Assembly: GCF_963691685.1 (NCBI RefSeq)
Contig: NZ_OY829290.1
Location: forward strand, 3,410,001-3,474,000
Reading direction: 5' to 3'
Source: Thalassovita sp.
GTDB lineage: Bacteria > Pseudomonadota > Alphaproteobacteria > Rhodobacterales > Rhodobacteraceae
Length of the DNA: 64,000 nucleotides
Positions 33,905 to 42,190 of this stretch are shown piece by piece. The notes under the pieces are model-generated. The model saw only the letters and a program-made list of their open reading frames with translations, had not been told where the DNA came from and searched no databases. Within the stretch, counting starts at the first letter, position 1. Every line of letters begins with the position of its first letter. Made by a program: the position numbers and the translations under genes.

Positions 33905-34711
33905 TTAACCGGCAGGCACATTTCGCAAAATGGCCAGGGCCTCGGCGTGTTGATCAGCATGGGCCGCGGCCAGAACACGCCCGCCTTGATGGGCCGGGCC
34001 ACCCTGCCAGTCGGTGACAATGCCGCCCGCAGCCGCAATCACCGCAATCGGCGCCTGAATGTCGTAGGGCTGCAACCCGGCCTCAACCACCAGATCAATT
34101 TGCCCTGCTGCCAACAGCGCATAGGCGTAGCAATCCATCCCGTAGCGGGTCAGCTTAACCTGTTGTTCCACCGCCTGAAAACCAGCACGCTCCGCCTCAG
34201 AACCCACTTCGGGGAAAGTGGTAAACAACATCGCCTCAGACAGCGGGCGCCCACCGCGTACCTGCAGGGGGCCGCTGCCGTGCGGGCCGGTCATCTGAGC
34301 CGCTAGTGCAGCCTCCCCTTTGCCCCCCCAGAAGCGTTCGCAAATATAAGGCTGATCGATCATGCCAAACTTGGGACCGTTTTCATCAGACAGGGCAATC
34401 AGCACACCCCAGGTTGGCGTGCCAGACACAAATCCGCGGGTGCCATCGATCGGATCCAGCACCCAGTGCAAACCGCTGCTGCCTTCGCTCACACCGAACT
34501 CTTCACCCAAGATGCCGTCATCGGGGCGGCGCTCGGCCAATACCTGGCGCATTGCCTGTTCCGCGGCCCGGTCCGCCACGGTGACCGGATCAAAGCCATC
34601 TGCCAGTTTGTTTTCAGCAGCCAGCCCCGCCGCGCGGAAATGCGGCAGAATGGCCGCGCGCGCCGCATCCGCCATGGCATGGGCCGTTGTCAGAATGTCT
34701 GAAGTGTTCAT
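33905..34711 (-). CDS. hisN: Histidinol-phosphatase (inositol-monophosphatase fold)
   Basis: Metal-dependent phosphatase of 268 aa; the Mg motifs are GILGEEFG and WVLDPIDGTRGFVSG, with YDIQAPIAVIAAAGGIVTDW near the C-terminus. The HisN branch is suggested by this length and by TWGVLIALSD; inositol-1-phosphatase or CysQ are alternatives with the same fold. The start at 34711 is the natural N-terminus (MNTSDILTTAHAMADAAR). The gene ends 140 bases before the deaminase start and appears monocistronic. Confidence 0.85.
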   Translation of the reverse strand: MNTSDILTTAHAMADAARAAILPHFRAAGLAAENKLADGFDPVTVADRAAEQAMRQVLAERRPDDGILGEEFGVSEGSSGLHWVLDPIDGTRGFVSGTPTWGVLIALSDENGPKFGMIDQPYICERFWGGKGEAALAAQMTGPHGSGPLQVRGGRPLSEAMLFTTFPEVGSEAERAGFQAVEQQVKLTRYGMDCYAYALLAAGQIDLVVEAGLQPYDIQAPIAVIAAAGGIVTDWQGGPAHQGGRVLAAAHADQHAEALAILRNVPAG

Positions 34712-34828
34712 CTGCAGGGCTCCCCTATTCGCAGTTGCGCCAAGGGGTACTATGCCTGTCACGGCGCCTCAAGCGCCAGCGCCGCCCATGGGGCGGCGCG
34801 CTGTCGATTCTCTAACGCAAATTGTGGA

Positions 34829-35200
34829 TCAGGCCACGTCGGACAGGCAGCGGGCCAGTTCAAACAGGCGTTTGCGCTGATGTTCCGGGATCCCGTAGTA
34901 GGAGCGCACCAGATCCAGCGCCTCTTTGTCGGCAATCAGATCGGCCGGGCCGATGGTTTCTGCACCCGCATCTTCCTGATCGCCGTCCAGACCTTCGAAG
35001 AAAAAGCTCACTTCAACGTTCAGGGCTTCGGCGATGGCCCAGAGACGCGAGGCGCTGACACGGTTGGTGCCGGTCTCATATTTCTGAATTTGCTGAAACT
35101 TGATGCCCACTTTTTCGGCGAGCTGCTGCTGCGTCATGCCAACCATCCAACGACGATGCCGAACACGCTTGCCAACATGCACATCTACGGGGTGCGCCAT
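34829..35200 (-). CDS. XRE-family helix-turn-helix regulator, 123 aa
   Basis: Small DNA-binding protein: HTH at residues about 12-65 (RHRRWMVGMTQQQLAEKVGI, then QKYETGTNRVSASRLWAIAE), followed by an acidic linker and a helical tail (PEHQRKRLFELARCLSDV). This type is common in Rhodobacteraceae and resembles SinR/HipB-like regulators; targets unknown. Start at 35200 has AGGAGAGGCAC upstream, so the 10-residue longer form is rejected. It stands alone between hisN and the reductase gene. Confidence 0.87.
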   Translation of the reverse strand: MAHPVDVHVGKRVRHRRWMVGMTQQQLAEKVGIKFQQIQKYETGTNRVSASRLWAIAEALNVEVSFFFEGLDGDQEDAGAETIGPADLIADKEALDLVRSYYGIPEHQRKRLFELARCLSDVA

Positions 35201-35552
35201 GTGCCTCTCCTTAACAAAACCATATCTCAAAACATGGGTGCCGTGGCTACTCGATCAGGCGTTGCACGATAATCCCCAACGTTTACTGGGTGTTGACCTT
35301 AATGAAACAGGCGATTCTATCAAGGAGAAACACACGCTTTGAGTGAGCAATTCGCGCTCATTCGGATAGGTTGTGCTAGAAGTCACACAGCTTACGCAGC
35401 GGAAACTGGACAATTTCACCCGATTTCCGCGATTGTCCGCCCCTCTGCCCCAATTTTGCGCAACGTCGTCTGCCCCGCCCCCGCCACAGGTTTTGACAGC
35501 CATGCTGCAACGCGGCATAACCGACGTGAGGAGACATAGAGGAGGCGCGGCC
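35201..35552. other. Intergenic region of 352 bases
   Basis: Divergent promoter space between the XRE regulator and the quinone oxidoreductase gene. AT-rich near 35230-35400. I see no hairpin, repeat or known operator with confidence. Confidence 0.4.
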
Positions 35553-36512
35553 ATGCGGTCATTTCAGGTTCACAGTTTTGAACACCCCCCCGCTTTGGTC
35601 GAAGGGCCGCAGCCACAGCCGCAGCAGGGGCAGGCATTGATCCGGATCCACGCCTGCAGTTTGAATTTTGCCGATACCCTGATGACCAAAGGCAAATATC
35701 AGGACACGCCGCAGCTGCCCTTCACGCTGGGGCTGGAAATGGCCGGTGAGGTTGTGACGCTGGGCCCCGAAACCGAGGGGCCAGCCGCCGGCACACGGGT
35801 GGCAGTTTATGCTGGCAGCGGTGGCTTGGCGGAATACGGCTGTTTTGCCGCCGACCGACTGGTGCCGATCCCGGACAGCATGCCCTATGAAGAGGCCGCC
35901 GCCTTTCAGATTGCCTATGGCACCAGCCATATCGCCCTGAAACATCGAGCCAGAATGCAGCCGGGGGAGACACTACTGGTGCTGGGGGCCGCCGGCGGTG
36001 TTGGGTTAACGGCTGTTGAGATTGGTAAACTTATGGGCGCCAAGGTGATCGCCTGCGCCCGCGGCGCAGACAAGCTGGAGGCCGCAAAAGCCGCCGGGGC
36101 CGATCATCTGATCGATGCCAAAACCGCCGACCTGCGTGCAGAGGTGAAGGCGCTTGGCGGCGCCGATGTGGTTTATGATCCCGTCGGTGGTGACCAGTGG
36201 GAGGCCGCCTTCCGCGCTTGTAAGCCTGAGGCCCGGCTGATCCCGATCGGCTTTGCCAGTGGTGAGGTGCCGCAGATCCCCGCAAACCATCTGTTGGTGA
36301 AAAACCTTACCGTGCTGGGGCTTTACTGGGGCGGATATCTGAAGTTCGCGCCTGAGGTCCTGACCGGCAGCATGGCTGAACTGTTCACATGGTATGAGGC
36401 GGGGCACCTGAAGCCCCATGTCAGCCATGTGCTGCCGCTGGACCGTGCGGATGAGGCACTGGAGCTGCTCCGCAGCCGCAAATCAACCGGCAAAGTTGTT
36501 GTCACACCCTGA
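35553..36512 (+). CDS. NADPH:quinone oxidoreductase (zinc-independent MDR family)
   Basis: Medium-chain reductase of 319 aa. N-terminal GroES-like domain (HACSLNFADTLMTKGKY, FTLGLEMAGEVVTLGPE) and a Rossmann domain with VLGAAGGVGLTAVEIGKLMG binding NADPH. Lacks the catalytic Zn cysteines of alcohol dehydrogenases, as expected for QOR/Qor-like proteins. The start at 35553 follows AGGAGG; the longer form to 35373 runs through the promoter region. Role: reduction of quinones or enoyl compounds in redox stress; the exact substrate is open. Confidence 0.88.
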   Translation: MRSFQVHSFEHPPALVEGPQPQPQQGQALIRIHACSLNFADTLMTKGKYQDTPQLPFTLGLEMAGEVVTLGPETEGPAAGTRVAVYAGSGGLAEYGCFAADRLVPIPDSMPYEEAAAFQIAYGTSHIALKHRARMQPGETLLVLGAAGGVGLTAVEIGKLMGAKVIACARGADKLEAAKAAGADHLIDAKTADLRAEVKALGGADVVYDPVGGDQWEAAFRACKPEARLIPIGFASGEVPQIPANHLLVKNLTVLGLYWGGYLKFAPEVLTGSMAELFTWYEAGHLKPHVSHVLPLDRADEALELLRSRKSTGKVVVTP

Positions 36513-36533
36513 CGTACCACCAGCTATGCAGCC

Positions 36534-36563
36534 GATTGGCGCAACAAGCGAGCCGCGCCAATC
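36534..36563. terminator. Convergent hairpin
   Basis: Nine-bp stem GATTGGCGC / GCGCCAATC with a 12-base loop between the reductase gene (+) and the lysR gene (-). Followed on the plus strand by GCCTTAACTTTCC. Possible shared terminator. Confidence 0.5.
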
Positions 36564-36576
36564 GCCTTAACTTTCC

Positions 36577-37428
36577 TTAACTGCGCATCAGCGCCTGACG
36601 CAGCTGATCGCAGAGCACCTGCACAACCTCCCCTTTGCCCTTTTCTGCGGCATAGAGGTTGATGTTCTGCTGGGTCAGCGCCGGCAAGGCGCCGCCATGA
36701 TCAATCACCTCCAGATGGTCCGGCTTGGTGCCTTCCAGCATCGCGGTCACAGCAAGGTCAGCGCTGACCGTGGCTTCAATGGTGCGGTCACTGTCGGTTT
36801 CCACCCCCAACTCCCAAGCCGTGCCTGCACGTTCCAGCGCCTTCATGGCGCCACCACGGAAGATACAGTTGCGGCCAAAGGCCAGACGCAGCGGGCGCTG
36901 CTTCCAAGCCGAACCATCAGCCGCGCCGATCCATTGCAATGGCAGGGCACCCAGCGTTTCACCATCGGCATCCAGACCGATTTCGGTGGTCAGGATCACG
37001 TCCACCTCACCGCGCCGGTACTGGTCCTTCAGTTCGCGGGTGAAACTGGTCAGCAACTGCACCTTCATCCGAGGAAACTGCGCGTGGAACCGCTGCAACA
37101 CCCGTGGCACCGCCGGGTAGACAATGTCATGCGGCACGCCCAGCACAATCTCACCCTCATAGGCCTGATCGGTCAGCCGTGACATCACCTCATCATTGAG
37201 GTTCACCATGCGGCGCGCGTAGCTCAGCAGCTGCTCCCCCGATGCAGTCAGACTGACGGAACGGCTGGAGCGGTCAATGAGCGACAGGTTCAGCAACTCT
37301 TCCAGACGTTTCAGCTGCATCGAGACGGCAGATTGGGTCAGGTTCAAGAACCCGGCCGCGCGGGTGACACCGCCCAATTCGGCCACAGCCACGAAAGAGC
37401 GCAGGGTGGTGACATCAAGATTCCGCAT
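36577..37428 (-). CDS. LysR-family regulator
   Basis: 283 aa: winged helix at residues about 5-62 (RAAGFLNLTQSAVSMQLKRL) and an effector domain with VLGVPHDIVYPAVPRVL. Usual LysR length. The divergent DUF1127 gene begins 127 bases away, and the gap contains AT-rich half-sites (for example CATTCATTTTCACTATGAACC) that could bind this regulator. Target genes and ligand unknown. Confidence 0.87.
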   Translation of the reverse strand: MRNLDVTTLRSFVAVAELGGVTRAAGFLNLTQSAVSMQLKRLEELLNLSLIDRSSRSVSLTASGEQLLSYARRMVNLNDEVMSRLTDQAYEGEIVLGVPHDIVYPAVPRVLQRFHAQFPRMKVQLLTSFTRELKDQYRRGEVDVILTTEIGLDADGETLGALPLQWIGAADGSAWKQRPLRLAFGRNCIFRGGAMKALERAGTAWELGVETDSDRTIEATVSADLAVTAMLEGTKPDHLEVIDHGGALPALTQQNINLYAAEKGKGEVVQVLCDQLRQALMRS

Positions 37429-37554
37429 TCATCACATTCCTTGATAAGTGAATCGTCAAACATTCATTTTCACTATGAACCATAGTCAGGCATACACATC
37501 AACAGAAATGATAATTACTCCCTAACGAATCACAGTCAGGAAAGTGAGACCGAC

Positions 37555-37773
37555 ATGACCACCATGACTTCGCACAGCGCAGCCTGCCTGCCCGCAGCCG
37601 CCCGCAAATCCGTTCTGAGCCGCCTGATGGATCTGAACGCTCTTTATCGTCAGCGCCGCGCGCTGAAAAGCCTCGACTCGGCCGCGCTGAGCGACATGGG
37701 CCTGAGCCGCGCAGAAGCAGAGGCCGAAGCAGCCCGTCCGGTGTGGGACGCCCCCGCCAACTGGATCAAGTGA
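37555..37773 (+). CDS. DUF1127 (YjiS-like) small protein, 72 aa
   Basis: Short protein whose C-terminal half matches DUF1127: RRALKSLDSAALSDMGLSR followed by EAEAEAARPVWDAP. Such proteins are abundant in Alphaproteobacteria and have been linked to RNA metabolism and to phosphate, carbon or stress adaptation, without an agreed biochemical role. GGAAAGTGAG lies before the start. A terminator at 37834-37855 follows. Divergent from a LysR gene, which may regulate it. Confidence 0.85.
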   Translation: MTTMTSHSAACLPAAARKSVLSRLMDLNALYRQRRALKSLDSAALSDMGLSRAEAEAEAARPVWDAPANWIK

Positions 37774-37833
37774 CCGTCTTTCGCACGTATTGAGCGAAAA
37801 TTCGCGTCGACTTAGCGACGAAATACCGATGAC

Positions 37834-37855
37834 GGAGGCGCAACTTTGCGCCTCC
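37834..37855 (+). terminator. Terminator after DUF1127 gene
   Basis: Stem GGAGGCGC / GCGCCTCC with a six-base loop, followed by TTTT. Canonical. Confidence 0.85.
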
Positions 37856-37953
37856 TTTTGTGTTGCGCCCTCTTGAAATAAGCCCGCCCCTACCCGATAT
37901 TTGCGTCAAGACCCCAACGACTTGGGGCTGTCACACTTCTATCGGAGGCTTTA

Positions 37954-38730
37954 ATGGCTGAATTCGACACCATCCGGAGCGCAGCGGGTGCCCGTGCCGC
38001 ACAGATCGACGAGGGTCTGCGCGCCCATATGAACAAAGTTTACGGCACCATGTCCGTAGGCATGCTGATCACCTTCCTGGCCGCCTGGGCGCTGGCCGGT
38101 CTGGCGGTCACCACCGATCCTTCCGCAGCCGTTGCGCAGCTGAGCGCGGATAAATATCTGACCCAGCTGGGTTATTCGCTTTACGCCTCGCCGCTGAAGT
38201 GGGTTGTGATGTTTGCACCGCTGGCCTTTGTGTTCGGCTTCTCCGCCGGTATCAATCGCATGTCGGCCGCCACTGCACAGACCGTGTTCTACATCTTCGC
38301 CGCAGTGATGGGTGTTTCGATCAGCTCGATCTTCCTGGTCTTCACCGGTCAATCGATCATTCAGGTCTTCCTGGTCACCGCGATTGCCTTCGCTGGCCTG
38401 TCGATCTGGGGCTACACCACCAAGAAAGACATCTCGGGCTGGGGTTCGTTCCTGATCATGGGCGTGATCGGCCTGGTTGTTGCGTCGATCGTCAACATCT
38501 TCCTGGGTTCGGGCATCATGAGCCTGGCGATCTCGGCAATTGGCGTTCTGATCTTCGCGGGTCTGACCGCTTATGACACCCAGAACATCAAAACCACCTA
38601 CCTGGCCCACGCCCACCACGGCGACCAGGAGTGGCTGGGCAAAGCCGCCATCATGGGCGCGCTGAGCCTCTACCTGGACTTCATCAACATGTTCATGATG
38701 TTGCTGAACCTGCTGGGCAACCGCGAATAA
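37954..38730 (+). CDS. Bax inhibitor-1/YccA-family membrane protein
   Basis: Integral membrane protein, 258 aa, with seven hydrophobic segments of the TMBIM type. Typical pieces: MNKVYGTMSVGMLITFLAAW near residue 28 and, at the end, FAGLTAYDTQNIKTTY and ALSLYLDFINMFMMLLNLLG. The bacterial homologues (YccA, BsYetJ) modulate FtsH or leak Ca2+ in a pH-dependent way. The leader contains a CCCCAA / TTGGGG hairpin at 37912-37927, and GGAGG precedes the ATG. A strong terminator follows. Confidence 0.93.
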   Translation: MAEFDTIRSAAGARAAQIDEGLRAHMNKVYGTMSVGMLITFLAAWALAGLAVTTDPSAAVAQLSADKYLTQLGYSLYASPLKWVVMFAPLAFVFGFSAGINRMSAATAQTVFYIFAAVMGVSISSIFLVFTGQSIIQVFLVTAIAFAGLSIWGYTTKKDISGWGSFLIMGVIGLVVASIVNIFLGSGIMSLAISAIGVLIFAGLTAYDTQNIKTTYLAHAHHGDQEWLGKAAIMGALSLYLDFINMFMMLLNLLGNRE

Positions 38731-38750
38731 GACATCTGACATCAGTCAGC

Positions 38751-38776
38751 AAAGGCCGGTCATTTGACCGGCCTTT
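38751..38776 (+). terminator. Terminator after the Bax-inhibitor-1 gene
   Basis: Perfect 11-bp stem AAAGGCCGGTC / GACCGGCCTTT with a four-base loop and a T-run. Canonical; located just before the MITE-like element. Confidence 0.9.
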
Positions 38777-38791
38777 TTTATTGCGCTGCTT

Positions 38792-39057
38792 CTAGGCTCA
38801 GGACCCATTAAGTTTTCCGCACCGGTTTGGCAGATTTTCGAACTGACTAGGAACATGGCCGCAGGTATAATGATCTATTTCAAGGTCATGTGACGCGGCT
38901 CAGTTCGAAAAACCGCCAAATCGAAGACGCCAAAATCGCTGCATCTCAATGGTTTGAGGTGCTTGAAAAGAGAGCCACTCTTTCCGGCGCACCTCAAACC
39001 ATTGATATTTTGCGATTTTGACGCCGGTGCGGGAAAACTAATGGGTCCTGAGCCTAG
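38792..39057. mobile_element. MITE-like element with 33-34 bp terminal inverted repeats and CTAG ends
   Basis: About 266 bases bounded by CTAG on each side. The ends match as inverted repeats over 33-34 bases: the left begins CTAGGCTCAGGACCCATTA and the right ends TAATGGGTCCTGAGCCTAG, with two one-base indels inside the repeats. Internal inverted repeats follow: one near 38826-38846 against 38908-38933 (CGAACTGA / TCAGTTCG) and one near 38928-38965 against 38988-39024 (TCAATGGTTTGAGGTGC / GCACCTCAAACCATTGA). There is no transposase gene. CTAG as the duplicated target suggests mobilisation by an IS5-like transposase; that is inference. Confidence 0.8.
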
Positions 39058-39094
39058 CAAATCAGTGGTGCGCTGACCGCACGATGCGGCGGGA

Positions 39095-39667
39095 TCAATC
39101 CAGCTTGCGCCACATCTCAATCGCCGGGAAGGTGATTCCCTGTGCCAGCGGGATCTGCAATTCCCGACCACTTTGAAAGCCCTGCGCCCAGTAGAACCGA
39201 TGTGCGGTGCGGGTGGACATGCATTGCATCTCGGTGACGCCCTCACGGCGCGCCTCCTCCAGCACATGGGTCACAATGGCCTCTGCCAGCCCCATACGCA
39301 GGTAGTCCGGATCCGTCGCCAGATGGCGCAGATGGCCGATGCCAGCGCGGCCACGGCCACGGGTGGCGGTGGGTTTGCTCCAACCGCCAGCGGCCAGCAC
39401 CCGACCTTGGGTTTCAATGACATAGTAACGCCCTGACGCCAGCAGCCGGGGATTCGCGTGGGACATCAGCGGCACCGCAGTGACCATAACCGAAGGGGGG
39501 TAGTCCGCCTTCAGAAGCTGCGGGAAACTGCGGCGCAGCAGCTGATCAATTGCGGCGCGATCTTCGGGGCGTGCACGGCGCAGCCGCAGGTCACCATGAC
39601 CTTCAACAAGGCCTTCTTTGGTGGTCTGACGCAGCGCTGCCTGCAATGTTTGCGATAACATTCCCAT
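39095..39667 (-). CDS. GNAT-family N-acetyltransferase
   Basis: Acyl-CoA-dependent acetyltransferase of about 190 residues. The acetyl-CoA loop motif appears as HLRHLATDPDYLRMGLAEAIV, then HVLEEARREGV and MQCMSTRTAHRFYWAQGFQ. Substrate unknown. Several in-frame ATGs exist (39703, 39667, 39661); none has a clearly better ribosome site, so the N-terminus is uncertain by about a dozen residues. It lies just right of the MITE-like element, which may affect the 3' end of its transcript. Confidence 0.8.
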   Translation of the reverse strand: MGMLSQTLQAALRQTTKEGLVEGHGDLRLRRARPEDRAAIDQLLRRSFPQLLKADYPPSVMVTAVPLMSHANPRLLASGRYYVIETQGRVLAAGGWSKPTATRGRGRAGIGHLRHLATDPDYLRMGLAEAIVTHVLEEARREGVTEMQCMSTRTAHRFYWAQGFQSGRELQIPLAQGITFPAIEMWRKLD

Positions 39668-39846
39668 CCGCCCAGCATTCCACAAAGCGCCGCCCCCATG
39701 CAAGGGGCATCAATGGGTGCAGCAATAGGGTGGAATATCTGGCAGGTTTTACCGTCCAGACAAGTGTCCTGCAGAAGGCAGGCACAAAAGAAAACGCCGC
39801 GCCAGGTTTCCCTGACACGGCGCTAACTTGTCCAGAAGGGCAGATC

Positions 39847-40014
39847 TTACTTGATCTTGCCTTCTTTGTATTCGACGTGTTTACGCACAACCGGGTCGTA
39901 CTTACGTACAACCATTTTCTCGGTCATGGTGCGGGCATTTTTCTTGGTCACATAGAAGTGGCCCGTGCCAGCGGTCGAGTTCAGACGGATTTTGATCGTC
40001 GTCGGCTTCGCCAT
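39847..40014 (-). CDS. rpmG: Ribosomal protein L33
   Basis: 55-aa protein of the large ribosomal subunit, beginning MAKPTTIKIRLNSTAGTGHF and ending KHVEYKEGKIK. The body YVTKKNARTMTEKMVVRKYD is characteristic of the L33 type without Zn cysteines. GGAGAT precedes the ATG. Single gene. Confidence 0.95.
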   Translation of the reverse strand: MAKPTTIKIRLNSTAGTGHFYVTKKNARTMTEKMVVRKYDPVVRKHVEYKEGKIK

Positions 40015-40194
40015 TGTTATATCTCCAGTCTCAATCGATACGGGTCAGTCGGGCCGCCCGCGGAATCCTTGAAGCCTGCCTTTTAAGGTATCGGCCCCCC
40101 GAGTCAACAGCAATATGACAGGATTCTGGGCAGATTCTAAAAAGCCTTTGTTTTGCGGGTTTTCCAGCCCCTGAAAGGGGGGAAGTTTCGCTAT

Positions 40195-40606
40195 GCGCGG
40201 AGGGCCTGTAAGCCGGATTCTGTCGTAGATGGAAACCCATCCGAGATGACCATTCATCTAGGCCTGCTGTTGCCAACAGACCTCTAGCTGCCAACCCGGG
40301 CCTCTGGGTCAAAGCAAAACCCTGCGGACACGCCGCGTGAGGCCCCTATTCGGCATTGCTCCGGGTGGGGCTTGCCGTGCCGGTTCTGTTGCCAGACCCG
40401 CGGTGGGCTCTTACCCCACCGTTTCACCCTTACCCCGTCGGATGCTCCATTGGCGAACCTCTGGTCCGCGGGGCGGTCTGTTTTCTGTGGCGCTTTCCCT
40501 GGGGTTGCCCCCGCCGGGCGTTACCCGGCACCCTTGCCTTGTGGAGTCCGGACTTTCCTCTCGCGGCCAGTTACCCAACCGCCAGCGGCCATCCGGCCCT
40601 CCGCGC
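40195..40606 (-). ncRNA. rnpB: RNase P RNA, class A
   Basis: Ribozyme that trims the 5' leader of tRNA precursors. On the minus strand the ends pair as P1 (GCGCGGAGGGCC at 40195-40206 with GGCCCTCCGCGC at 40595-40606). The universal segment GAGGAAAGTCCGGACTCC lies near the 5' end, the middle contains AAGGGTGAAACGGTGGGGTA, and the 3' part contains ACAGAATCCGGCTTACAG. The limits are taken from P1. A short hairpin follows at about 40165-40185, no strong terminator. Confidence 0.93.
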
Positions 40607-40655
40607 ACTGGCGGTCCTAGAGCGAAAGCCGGGCCGGGTCAATTGCTGCCGTGGA

Positions 40656-41375
40656 TTAGGCGCGCCGGGCGGGATAGCGGTTTGCCAGATCCATTGCGGC
40701 TGCGAAAGCATGGCCGGTGGCCACTGGACGGCCTTTGACAAACCGGCTGCTGAACTGCGCCAGATAGACGGCGCCGGGCAATTCCCCGACGGGCACATCA
40801 TAGCCGATTTGGCGCAGCAATTCGGCGAATTCCAGGATCCGCTCCTGATTCCAGAAATCCGGTTCGAAATGCGAATCTGCAAACTTCAGCTCGGGCCAGA
40901 CCGACAGCCCCTGCAACGCCAAACGCTGCCAGTCGAACCGCGCGCCGGGGTCCTGTTTGCGCAGAGGCGCCATGTCGGAATGGCCAATGACCCGTTCCGG
41001 CGCAATGTCCCAGCGGGCCATCAGATCACGCAGCAGCGCCTCAAGTGAGGACATCAGCAGCTCGGAAAAAGGTTCCGCCCCGCTATTTGACAGCTCGATC
41101 CCGATGGAGCGGGAGTTGACATCCCCCTGCCCGCCCCAGGACCCTGCGCCGGCGTGCCAGGCGCGTTTGTCTTCCTCAACCATCTGCCAGATCTGACCAC
41201 AGCGGCCGATCAGATAGTGGGCTGAGACCTCTGCCTTGGGGTCAGACAGCCGCTGCAGCGCCGCCTGCGCGGTGGGCATGGCGGTGTAGTGCAGCACGAT
41301 CATGTCAGGCGTCACGCCGTCGCGGCGTCCGCCAAAATTGGGGGAAGGATGCTGGATGATGTTCAGATCAGCCAT
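40656..41375 (-). CDS. N-acetylmuramoyl-L-alanine amidase (AmpD-like)
   Basis: Zn amidase cleaving peptidoglycan stem peptides, 239 aa. Amidase_2 motifs are MIVLHYTAMPTAQAAL (first His), WQMVEEDKRAWHAGAGSW (second His region), RSIGIELSN and VIGHSDMAPLRKQDPG (Asp/His). No signal peptide is visible, so it is probably cytoplasmic like AmpD, recycling anhydro-muropeptides. Start at 41375 is preferred; the longer form overlaps the upstream lipoprotein gene. That gene ends ten bases upstream. Confidence 0.88.
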   Translation of the reverse strand: MADLNIIQHPSPNFGGRRDGVTPDMIVLHYTAMPTAQAALQRLSDPKAEVSAHYLIGRCGQIWQMVEEDKRAWHAGAGSWGGQGDVNSRSIGIELSNSGAEPFSELLMSSLEALLRDLMARWDIAPERVIGHSDMAPLRKQDPGARFDWQRLALQGLSVWPELKFADSHFEPDFWNQERILEFAELLRQIGYDVPVGELPGAVYLAQFSSRFVKGRPVATGHAFAAAMDLANRYPARRA

Positions 41376-41385
41376 GGCGTCTGGC

Positions 41386-42102
41386 TCAGCCGCCATTCAC
41401 CTTGCGGAACGGGCTGGGATCCCAGCGGCAGGCGTAGCCGTCACCATCTGGGTCAATCCCAAGCCGGTCCTTGGACGGGCCACCTTTGGCCAGGAAGGCA
41501 GATTGCGCCTGATCAGGCGAGGCGTATTTGGCGCAGTTGCGGTCGGCGCGGGCCTGTGAGGCGGCAAACCGTTTGTGCATCTGGGCGCCTACGGGATGGC
41601 TGGTCTGCAGCGCATAGGCGACGATGTTGGGGCCTTCGCTGCCGGTGCGGGATGGCAGGGCTGTCGGCTCAACCACCTGATATTGCGCGCGGTTCTGGGC
41701 GATCCGCTGTTTGTCGCTTTCGATGGTGCGTAAGGAGGAGACGTTGTCAAAATTGTTCTCATCCGAAATGCCCGAGGCGTTTACCGCAACTGCGGGCGCC
41801 GGGTTCGAGGGATCTGCGTTAACCGGGGCCTCGCCGGAATTCAGCGCTGCGGCAGCATCGGCGGCCAGCTGTTCGGCATCTGACGTGGGTGTTGCAGCGG
41901 CAGGGGCGCCTGCCAGCGTTTCAGAGGACACAGCGGTGGCCGCAGGCAGCGGCTGGCCGTTTAGCGCGGCCTCACGAGACGCCTGATCGCGCTGGTATTC
42001 GTTGTAATCCCCAAAGCCAACACCGGCTGCGGAATCGGGCACTGTGGGATCACATGCCGCCAGAGAAACCAGTGCCAATCCACCCAAGATATGCCGCATC
42101 AT
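41386..42102 (-). CDS. Lipoprotein with Excalibur-like C-terminal motif
   Basis: 238-aa protein with signal MMRHILGGLALVSLAAC and lipobox LAAC (Cys about residue 17). A long Ala/Pro/Ser-rich low-complexity middle (residues about 45-125) precedes a folded tail ending in IDPDGDGYACRWDPSPFRK, which matches the calcium-binding Excalibur motif. Unknown function, envelope. The start at 42102 (two adjacent ATGs, GCAGG upstream) is preferred because the longer reading begins inside the gatA terminator. It precedes the amidase gene with a ten-base gap, so the two may act together at the cell wall. Confidence 0.75.
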   Translation of the reverse strand: MMRHILGGLALVSLAACDPTVPDSAAGVGFGDYNEYQRDQASREAALNGQPLPAATAVSSETLAGAPAAATPTSDAEQLAADAAAALNSGEAPVNADPSNPAPAVAVNASGISDENNFDNVSSLRTIESDKQRIAQNRAQYQVVEPTALPSRTGSEGPNIVAYALQTSHPVGAQMHKRFAASQARADRNCAKYASPDQAQSAFLAKGGPSKDRLGIDPDGDGYACRWDPSPFRKVNGG

Positions 42103-42151
42103 CCTGCCCTGCCTGTCGTCTTTGCTGTTGTTATCACTGCCTATTCGCAAA

Positions 42152-42176
42152 AAGGCCCGAGACATGCCCGGGCCTT
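42152..42176 (-). terminator. Terminator after gatA
   Basis: Stem AAGGCCCG / CGGGCCTT with a nine-base loop; read on the minus strand it is followed by TTTTTG. It begins 15 bases after the gatA stop. Confidence 0.85.
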
Positions 42177-42190
42177 CTTTCTTAAGTGTC

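Noticed and set aside
38875..39267. Frame reading into the MITE-like element
   Set aside because: Crosses the repeat and the GNAT gene in another frame; no coding features.
40195..40606. Several plus-strand ORFs over the RNase P RNA
   Set aside because: The RNA explains the sequence; the ORFs have no support.
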